Source: JAIMBK01 sp040755975 (lineage in GTDB: Bacteria; Bacillota; Desulfotomaculia; Desulfotomaculales; Nap2-2B). From it: a stretch of 10,545 bases of DNA. Position 1 is the stretch's first letter, and each line of letters begins with the position of its first letter. This document shows positions 6,597-10,545 of this stretch, one piece after another. Made by a program: the position numbers and the translations under genes. The notes under the pieces were generated by a model, which saw only the letters and a list, made by a program, of their open reading frames with translations, had not been told where the DNA came from and searched no databases. Location of the stretch: NCBI GenBank assembly GCA_040755975.1, contig JBFLZY010000090.1, forward strand, positions 1-10,545, written 5' to 3'.

Positions 6597-6880
6597 TCCG
6601 GTCGTCTCCATGTCCCCGGCGGGCTGAAAACTTTGGTGAACACTGCGCCGGCAATTTATTTCGTAAATTTTTTTAACCCGCGCCTGCATATTTTCAAGAT
6701 CCGCCGGCCAAAAATAATTACAGCCAAAATGGCCGCCCAGTTGACCCCCGCCACCGCCGGCTCCTGTATGGCCACCTGCTGCAAAACCTACGTACCCCCA
6801 GGATTCCCGTGCAGCTACTGCCGATGACATCAAAAGAATGACTTAAGACTGCCGCAGGCTGATTCCCGTTCTATATAATC
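6597..6880. other. Stretch of uncertain content with competing weak reading frames
   Basis: A Gly-rich minus-strand frame (6546-6833) and a plus-strand frame ending in a Cys-rich tail at 6825-6827 overlap here. Neither has a ribosome binding site or a recognisable family. The Cys-rich tail, read from ATG 6729, is 32 residues long with CMATCCKTYVPPGFPCSYCR at its end. I cannot decide whether anything here is translated. Confidence 0.4.
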
Positions 6881-6910
6881 GGGGGGCTCAAGCCACCCCT
6901 TGAGCTTCCC
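6881..6910 (-). terminator. Second hairpin downstream of tRNA-Leu
   Basis: GCTCAA pairs with TTGAGC and continues through G-T pairs into GGG/CCC. On the minus strand it lies beyond the main tRNA-Leu terminator and may act as a backup. No T run follows on either strand. Confidence 0.35.
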
Positions 6911-6921
6911 AAATTTAACTG

Positions 6922-6955
6922 ACAAAAGAGAGCGGCATGTGTCGCTCTCTTTTGT
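6922..6955 (-). terminator. Intrinsic terminator of tRNA-Leu
   Basis: A perfect 13-base inverted repeat, ACAAAAGAGAGCG with CGCTCTCTTTTGT, flanks an 8-base loop. It begins five bases after the encoded CCA of tRNA-Leu on the minus strand and carries TTTT in its descending arm. Confidence 0.8.
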
Positions 6956-6959
6956 TATC

Positions 6960-7045
6960 TGGTGCGGGCGGCGGGATTTGAACCCGCACGGGGGATGCCC
7001 ACCGGATCCTAAGTCCGGCGCGTCTGCCGTTCCGCCACGCCCGCA
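6960..7045 (-). tRNA. tRNA-Leu(UAG)
   Basis: An 86-base gene including the encoded CCA (6960-6962). The acceptor arms TGCGGGC and GCCCGCA pair perfectly. The anticodon loop reads CTTAGGA, giving UAG. The long variable arm (GGGCATCCCCCGTGC region) is the class II shape expected for leucine. The T loop reads GTTCAAATC. It has its own promoter and terminator. Confidence 0.95.
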
Positions 7046-7072
7046 AGACCTTTATAAAAACCTGGTGTTTAA

Positions 7073-7102
7073 AATATAGCACAAAAAATAAACTTCGGTC
7101 AA
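7073..7102 (-). promoter_or_regulatory. Promoter of tRNA-Leu
   Basis: On the minus strand TTGACC (7097-7102) and TATATT (7073-7078) are separated by 18 bases. Transcription would start near 7066, about 20 bases before the mature tRNA. Confidence 0.75.
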
Positions 7103-7146
7103 CAAACAACGCGTCTGTCGCCACCCAACCACTTAATCTTTTGACG

Positions 7147-7923
7147 TTATAAACCAAGCATTTGTTTGAGCATCCGGGCATTCCTGACTGCCTGTCCCCG
7201 ATAGTGGTTGTTAAAAGCAACGTACACCCTTTCCGCCTGTTGGACCAGGGACTGAATTCCGGGCACCCATTCTTGAAGTTCGCTTTCCGTGTACAAATAA
7301 TCGTAACGTTCGTAGGCGTGCTCGTGCCGCCACCATTTTTCCCGGTTGCGCCCGTGGAAGCGCACGTAGGCCACCGGCCCCGTACAGGCCACAGCGCGCC
7401 CGATCAGCCCGGGCAAATCAGGTTCGTCAACGCACACATACCCCAGGCCCAACTTTTTGAGCAAATCCCAGGTGTCTTCCCGAACCCAACTCCGGTGCCG
7501 AAACTCCGCAACGGCGGGCACATCTCCGAGCAGATCCCGCAAAGAAGCCAGGTAGCGCCTGTTTTCCGGACGGCTGGGAAAAGAATAGGGAAACTGGAGC
7601 AGCACGGTCCCCAGCTTGCCTTTTTCCAGCAGAGGAGCCAGGGCATAACAGAACTTTTTTACGTCCTCGGCCACATCTGCCCCGCGTTCGTGGGTGAAAG
7701 ATTTATAGCCCTTGACGGCAAAAACAAATTCCGGCGGGGTTTTTTGGGCCAGCCGCGTAAAAACCTCCGGCCTGACAAGGCTGTAGTACGAGGAGTTCAC
7801 CTCCACGAAGGAAAATTCGCAAGCGTAAAACTCCAGCATTTTATTTTTGTTCAGCCCGCGCGGGTAGTAGTGCTCCCGCCAATCGTCGTAACTGTACCCG
7901 GATGTTCCGATATAAATTTTCAT
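7147..7923 (-). CDS. DUF72 family protein (YecE-like)
   Basis: With the start at ATG 7923 the protein has 258 residues, normal for DUF72, a TIM-barrel-like family of unknown activity. Motifs in order: IGTSGYSYDDWREHYYP at the N-terminus, EVNSSYYSL, FAVKGYKSFTHERG, TVLLQFPYSFPSRPENRRYL, AEFRHRSW, YVRFHGRNREKWW, and VAFNNHYRGQAVRNA near the end. The frame is open further upstream: ATG 7995 (MSEKNFVIP) is an alternative start, but ATG 8100 is excluded because it lies inside the promoter. GGGGTGAG precedes 7923. The gene is a single transcription unit wedged between tRNA-Lys and tRNA-Leu on the same strand. DUF72 proteins are widespread; links to Fe-S cluster or DNA-related processes have been suggested but not proven. 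Confidence 0.9.
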   Translation of the reverse strand: MKIYIGTSGYSYDDWREHYYPRGLNKNKMLEFYACEFSFVEVNSSYYSLVRPEVFTRLAQKTPPEFVFAVKGYKSFTHERGADVAEDVKKFCYALAPLLEKGKLGTVLLQFPYSFPSRPENRRYLASLRDLLGDVPAVAEFRHRSWVREDTWDLLKKLGLGYVCVDEPDLPGLIGRAVACTGPVAYVRFHGRNREKWWRHEHAYERYDYLYTESELQEWVPGIQSLVQQAERVYVAFNNHYRGQAVRNARMLKQMLGL

Positions 7924-8071
7924 TTCGCTCACCCCGGGCAAGCGGGGCGGTCCTTTATCCTCTTCGTGGGGAATCACAAAATTTTTTTCGCTCATCAGCC
8001 GCTCAGCTCCGGACCACAGACTAAACTTAAACCAACTCACTTTCCAATCACTTTGGGCCAACTTCTTAGCT

Positions 8072-8100
8072 ATTTTAACAAAAATCGATTGACCGGCCAA
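8072..8100 (-). promoter_or_regulatory. Promoter of the DUF72 gene
   Basis: On the minus strand TTGGCC (8095-8100) and TAAAAT (8072-8077) are separated by 17 bases. Transcription would start near 8065, downstream of the tRNA-Lys terminator. Confidence 0.55.
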
Positions 8101-8123
8101 GAGACGTCCTTAAAAATATTAAG

Positions 8124-8147
8124 AGCGCTGCAACCCTTTGCAGCGCT
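8124..8147 (-). terminator. Terminator of the tRNA-Gln/tRNA-Lys unit
   Basis: A perfect 10-base stem, AGCGCTGCAA with TTGCAGCGCT, has a 4-base loop. On the minus strand it follows tRNA-Lys by 10 bases and is followed by CTTAATATTTTT. Confidence 0.85.
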
Positions 8148-8157
8148 TGCCTTATCC

Positions 8158-8234
8158 TGGTGAGCCATCTGGGACTCGAACCCAGGACACCCGGATTAAA
8201 AGTCCGGTGCTCTACCGACTGAGCTAATGGCTCA
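8158..8234 (-). tRNA. tRNA-Lys(UUU)
   Basis: A 77-base gene with encoded CCA (8158-8160). The acceptor arms TGAGCCA and TGGCTCA pair. The D arm reads AGCTCAGTCGGTAGAGC, the anticodon loop CTTTTAA gives UUU, and the T arm contains GGGTTCGAGTCCC. It lies 10 bases after tRNA-Gln in one transcript. Confidence 0.95.
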
Positions 8235-8244
8235 TAACAATTAC

Positions 8245-8320
8245 TGGCTGGGGCGGCTGGATTCGAACCAACGAAATGGCGGATCCAAAGTCCGCTGCCT
8301 TACCGCTTGGCTACGCCCCA
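8245..8320 (-). tRNA. tRNA-Gln(UUG)
   Basis: A 76-base gene with encoded CCA (8245-8247). The 5' end TGGGGCGTAGCCAAGCGG and the 3' CGCCCCAG are the classic glutamine tRNA ends. The anticodon loop CTTTGGA gives UUG, and the T loop reads GGTTCGAATCC. It is the first gene of the Gln-Lys unit. Confidence 0.95.
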
Positions 8321-8393
8321 GCGTTTTTCCTTGCTTCCTTGAAAAAGTGCCTTTTTGGAACACCGAACCACTCTTTCGTTCCCTCTCTTTATA

Positions 8394-8422
8394 ATAATAA
8401 TCCGCTGTTGTTCTTTTGTCAA
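8394..8422 (-). promoter_or_regulatory. Strong sigma-A promoter of the tRNA-Gln/tRNA-Lys unit
   Basis: On the minus strand a perfect -35 TTGACA (8417-8422) and TATTAT (8394-8399) are separated by 17 bases. Start near 8387 gives a precursor leader of about 65 bases before tRNA-Gln. Confidence 0.8.
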
Positions 8423-8756
8423 GCTATCCGCGCGGGAGGATCTCGTCAGCCCACTGGAGGGATTTTTTAAACGCCCGCCGCCCCCGGGACGAGCCAAAGA
8501 CAAATTTTGGACGGCTTTTGGCTGAAATCCAAGAATCTATGTCCCCCTATTCATCTGCGTCCAGGAGTACTTGCACGAGCCCGTCCACAAAAACGCTGCA
8601 AAACCGCCGTCAGACCCAGATCCGCGGGCAATTAACTTAAAACCCGCTGCCCTGCCGGCAGCAAGCTAAACATTTCCTGAATCCGTAACACCATTTAACT
8701 AATAACCATTTTTCAGGCATAATCTGGTTAATGTTACCTATTAATTGCTATCAAAT
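8423..8756. other. Intergenic region without a gene
   Basis: I see no convincing coding frame. A small perfect hairpin, GCTGCC/GGCAGC, lies at about 8647-8663. The last 100 bases are AT-rich and lead into the group II intron relic. Confidence 0.5.
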
Positions 8757-8835
8757 GACTCGTGAGGCTTGGCGAACCGCCGGTTGCATTAGCGGTGGCG
8801 CGAGAGGACGGGGGTTAGCCCCCCTCCTGCTCGAT
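8757..8835 (+). mobile_element. Group II intron 3'-end relic (domains V-VI)
   Basis: The segment runs CGTGAGGCTTGGCGAACCGC, then CGGTGGCGCGAGAGGACGGG, then a GGGGG-TTAG-CCCCC hairpin with AGGA/TCCT, and ends CTCGAT. This resembles the domain V/VI end of one class of bacterial group II introns, where ACCGCCG...CGGTGG is domain V, the GAGGA...TCCT stem is domain VI, and the intron ends in AT. The distal part of domain V seems shortened, and no reverse transcriptase frame or 5' GTGCG boundary is present upstream, so this is an immobile fragment. The assignment rests on remembered consensus. Confidence 0.55.
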
Positions 8836-8881
8836 GCATGGTCTGGAGATTGAGTTTGCATAGAGTTTGGTAGATTTTGTT

Positions 8882-8911
8882 TTGACAGAACTGCTTCGGT
8901 TTTGTTATACT
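8882..8911 (+). promoter_or_regulatory. Strong sigma-A promoter of the riboswitch transcript
   Basis: A perfect -35 TTGACA (8882-8887) and TATACT (8906-8911) are separated by 18 bases. Transcription would begin near 8918, just before the aptamer. Confidence 0.8.
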
Positions 8912-8920
8912 GGCTGGAAA

Positions 8921-9030
8921 GCCCAAGAGAGCCCTGAGAAAGGCAAACCCGTCGAAAGGCGGGGGCGCAAAGCCACAGGTCTAAGGTTCCCCAAAGGGCT
9001 GCCACGGGGAACTATGGCGGCTGGGTTGCA
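8921..9030 (+). promoter_or_regulatory. Cyclic-di-GMP-I (GEMM-I) riboswitch
   Basis: The aptamer shows the conserved core AAAGGCAAACC, a P2 stem CCCGTC/GGCGGG closed by a GAAA tetraloop (8954-8957), then GGGCGCAAAGCCACAGGTCT and AAGG. The P3 stem GTTCCCC (8986-8992) pairs with GGGGAAC (9006-9012). ACTATGGCGGCTGGGTTGCA follows, matching the tetraloop receptor and P1 return. A short CCCA/TGGG P1 closes it (8922-8925 with 9022-9025). It senses the second messenger c-di-GMP. It lies between a strong promoter and an intrinsic terminator, so control is probably by transcription attenuation; whether ligand turns expression on or off cannot be read directly. The downstream genes are HD-GYP and fliG, both matching a c-di-GMP regulon. 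Confidence 0.9.
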
Positions 9031-9042
9031 AGGGAGAAAGGT

Positions 9043-9085
9043 AGCCGCAGGAAGGCGTATACTGTTTCCCTGCGGCTTTCTTAAT
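9043..9085 (+). terminator. Riboswitch expression-platform terminator
   Basis: GCCGCAGG (9044-9051) pairs with CCTGCGGC (9069-9076), followed by TTTCTTAATTT. It starts 14 bases after the aptamer, as expected for the regulated terminator. Confidence 0.75.
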
Positions 9086-9122
9086 TTGGAATAACGTGTA
9101 AAAGGCGGGGGTTTTGGCAAGT

Positions 9123-9275
9123 ATGAAAAAATTCCCTGTAGAACGGAGTCTCGGGGGGAGGGTAACCCGTTCACATCCGGTCCTATTTATTGCTCCTATA
9201 AACAGCTCTTTTTGGGTTCCTCTTCTTTGGTTCCCTCCTTTTTGGTTCCCCTTTTTGCGTTCCCCGCCCTTGTAG
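9123..9275 (+). CDS. Possible small hydrophobic leader peptide (50 codons)
   Basis: The frame ATG 9123 to TAG 9275 encodes MKKFPVERSLGGRVTRSHPV followed by a very hydrophobic Trp/Phe/Pro-rich end (FWVPLLWFPPFWFPFL) produced by a DNA repeat tract. A GGGGG run lies about 12 bases before the ATG, a weak ribosome binding site. It follows the riboswitch terminator directly. I do not recognise it; it may be non-coding sequence that happens to stay open. Kept only because it is the first open frame after the riboswitch. Confidence 0.2.
   Translation: MKKFPVERSLGGRVTRSHPVLFIAPINSSFWVPLLWFPPFWFPFLRSPPL
9209..9265 (+). repeat. Four-unit tandem repeat, period 14-15 bases
   Basis: Four imperfect copies of TTTTTGGTTCCC occur: GGTTCC at 9215, 9229 and 9244, then CGTTCC at 9258. 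It lies between the riboswitch terminator and the HD-GYP gene. Confidence 0.65.
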
Positions 9276-9344
9276 CGACCACCATTCCTAATAAGAAACT
9301 GTCCTCATGAGTTTTTTCTACCATTTCCATGATAAGGTGTTTCC

Positions 9345-9941
9345 ATGAAGTCCACCCTTCTTTACGCTGCCCGGTACTGGTTCGGGTGCAGGAATCTCGA
9401 ATTTAAGTCGGCCTGCCTGCATTCTCAGCGCGTGGCTTTTTATGCCCTCCTGCCGGCCAGGGAGTTGGGACTGGACGAAAATACCAGAAACCCGTCTACT
9501 TAGCCGGGCTTCTGCACGACATAGGCAAAATAGGCATCCCCGACTTTATACTGTTTAAACGAGGCAGGTTGACTGCCGAGGAACGGGAGGAGATAAAAAA
9601 GCACCCGGTTTTCAGCTCTGAAATTCTCTCCAACATTCCCGGCATGAAGGAAATTAGTCTCATGGTCTTGCACCACCACGAGAGATACGGTGGAACGGGC
9701 TATCCCGCTGGACTTGTAGCTCATGATATACCTCTGGGGGCACATTTTAGCAGTGGCCGACAGCTTCGCCGCCATGTCCGCGGATAGGGTCTACCGACCT
9801 TTTCCATTATCCCAGGAAGAGGCCTTGGAGGAAATAGGCTGCCGTGCCGGGGGGCAGTTTGATCCACATCTGGTGGAAGTTTTTTGTCGCTTGATGGGGC
9901 GGGGAGAAATAGATATTAGCCTCTACGAACAAGAATTTTGA
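9345..9941 (+). pseudogene. HD-GYP domain c-di-GMP phosphodiesterase, broken by two frameshifts
   Basis: Read across frames the product is a roughly 198-residue stand-alone HD-GYP domain, a family that hydrolyses c-di-GMP in the cytoplasm. ATG 9345 follows AAGGTG and gives MKSTLLYAARYWFGC with HSQRVAFYALLPARELGLDE. It stops at TAG 9501 unless one base is restored near 9490-9497. The next frame gives YLAGLLHDIGKIGIPDFILF (HD motif), LTAEEREEIKKHPVFSSEIL, and HHHERYGGTGYPAGL (the GYP motif). A second shift near 9738-9750 (one base extra or two missing) leads to HILAVADSFAAMSADRVYRP and the end FDPHLVEVFCRLMGRGEIDI before TGA 9941. All catalytic motifs survive, so the damage is recent or is sequencing error. 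Confidence 0.85.
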
Positions 9942-9943
9942 AC

Positions 9944-10057
9944 GTGCTCTCGTTTAACGAAAAAAAGGGGGGACTGGCGGATTTTGGCGGAGCGTGGAAA
10001 CCGCAGAAGATCCGGGTATTGATAGCTGACGATCCAAGTTCCGGCGAAAGGAGTTAG
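9944..10057 (+). pseudogene. Response-regulator receiver-like stub (37 codons)
   Basis: From GTG 9944, two bases after the HD-GYP stop, the frame reads VLSFNEKKGGLADFGGAWKP then QKIRVLIADDPSSGERS and TAG at 10055-10057. IRVLIADD resembles the first beta strand and acidic pair of a CheY-like receiver domain, after which the frame ends. No ribosome binding site precedes it. It may be a remnant of a lost receiver gene between HD-GYP and fliG, or a chance open frame. The TAG overlaps the region between the fliG ribosome binding site and its start. Confidence 0.35.
10047..10053 (+). promoter_or_regulatory. Ribosome binding site of fliG
   Basis: AAAGGAG ends 8 bases before GTG 10062 and decides the start of FliG. 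Confidence 0.85.
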
Positions 10058-10061
10058 GTTT

Positions 10062-10545
10062 GTGGTGGTAAAATTAACCGGTTCACAAAAAGCGGCCATT
10101 ATCTTGATTACCCTGGGGGCAGATCTTTCCGCCAAAGTATTAAAACATCTTCCTGACAACGAAATTGAGCAGTTAAGCAAGCAAATTTCGCTGACGGAAC
10201 GAGTGCCTGAAAGTGTCCAGAACACTGTAATAGATGAGTTTATAAAGTTAACTGAGGCCAGAGAGTATTTATTGCGCGGAGGGCACAAATACGCTAAAGA
10301 ATTGCTGGAAAAGGCGCTGGGTCCCCAGAGGGCGGAAGAAATACTCAATAAGGTTTCCGTCTCAATTTATGGTGCACCTTTTGGCTCGCTTCGCCGCGTT
10401 GACGCCAAGCAACTAATTGGCCTGATCAGGGATGAACACCCTCAAACCATCGCTTTAATCCTGACCTATTTAATTCCTGAGCAGGCGGCCCTTATCCTGT
10501 CTTCGCTCCCTCCCGAAAAGCAAAGCGACATTGCCAGGAGAGTGG
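10062..10545 (+). CDS. fliG: Flagellar motor switch protein FliG (5' part, runs off the window)
   Basis: 161 residues without a stop to the window edge; full FliG is about 335. GTG 10062 gives VVKLTGSQKAAIILITLGAD with LSAKVLKHLPDNEIEQLSKQ, the FliG N-terminal domain that binds FliF of the MS ring. After the linker (YGAPFGSLRRVDAKQL, about residues 100-117) the middle domain begins with LIRDEHPQTIALILTYLIPE, which contains the conserved EHPQTIA surface patch that contacts FliM. The C-terminal torque-generating domain lies beyond the window. FliG forms the cytoplasmic rotor ring that sets rotation direction. It is usually next to fliF, but here it follows a c-di-GMP riboswitch and HD-GYP gene, so it may be a second, orphan copy. 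Confidence 0.92.
   Translation, partial: MVVKLTGSQKAAIILITLGADLSAKVLKHLPDNEIEQLSKQISLTERVPESVQNTVIDEFIKLTEAREYLLRGGHKYAKELLEKALGPQRAEEILNKVSVSIYGAPFGSLRRVDAKQLIGLIRDEHPQTIALILTYLIPEQAALILSSLPPEKQSDIARRV

Noticed and set aside
6546..6833. 95-codon minus-strand Gly-rich frame
   Set aside because: No ribosome binding site and no family. It passes through the PPC gene promoter and the hairpin, so coding is unlikely.
7162..8163. Long plus-strand open frame antisense to the DUF72 gene
   Set aside because: It is a shadow: the minus strand encodes clear DUF72 motifs, and the plus-strand translation is Pro/Phe-rich without a family or ribosome binding site, and runs into tRNA-Lys.
8300..8503. 67-codon minus-strand frame
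   Set aside because: It overlaps tRNA-Gln and the tRNA promoter, and has a basic low-complexity translation.
8867..9094. 75-codon plus-strand frame
   Set aside because: It covers the promoter, the c-di-GMP riboswitch and the terminator, which fully explain this segment.
9209..9265. CRISPR array
   Set aside because: The repeats are too short (about 12 bases) and too closely spaced to hold spacers.

Overview
The window looks like the chromosome of a spore-forming, flagellated, low-to-moderate GC Gram-positive bacterium of the Desulfotomaculum/Pelotomaculum kind (Peptococcaceae). This is inferred from strong AGGAGG-type ribosome binding sites, GTG and TTG starts, clear sigma-A promoters, tRNA genes with encoded CCA, a cyclic-di-GMP-I riboswitch and the protein types present. 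No species can be named from the sequence alone.

Bases 1-1577 hold two adjacent + strand multicopper-oxidase-like genes. The first is only a C-terminal tail. The second keeps the cupredoxin fold but has lost the usual copper-ligand histidines and carries a C-terminal fibronectin type III domain. Bases 1742-2546 read on the minus strand: a zinc-ribbon (TFIIB-type) protein with a histidine-rich tail and its own promoter, then a decayed reading frame ending in the C-terminus of a transposase. Bases 2809-4961 are on the + strand: a flavoredoxin-type flavin reductase and threonine synthase (thrC, TTG start), with two hairpins between them.

Bases 4962-5358 hold no convincing gene. They lead into a clearly AT-richer island with two translationally coupled genes (5359-6059): a small helical protein and a two-helix membrane protein resembling DUF2335. 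Neither has a known job here, and this pair is the best candidate for something undescribed. A convergent minus-strand gene (6075-6503) encodes a PPC-domain (DUF296) protein.

Bases 6881-8422 form a minus-strand stable-RNA block. In transcription order it contains tRNA-Gln(UUG) and tRNA-Lys(UUU) from one strong promoter, a terminator, a DUF72 protein with its own promoter, then tRNA-Leu(UAG) with its own promoter and terminator.

Bases 8640-10545 are a + strand cyclic-di-GMP/motility region. A relic of a group II intron 3' end is followed by a strong promoter, a c-di-GMP-I riboswitch and an intrinsic terminator. Next come a repeat tract, an HD-GYP phosphodiesterase gene broken by two frameshifts, a 37-codon stub resembling the start of a response-regulator receiver domain, and the first half of fliG (flagellar motor switch), which runs off the window. 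A riboswitch sensing c-di-GMP, an enzyme family that degrades it and a flagellar switch protein together suggest a feedback-controlled motility locus. The enzyme appears inactivated here unless the frameshifts are sequencing errors.
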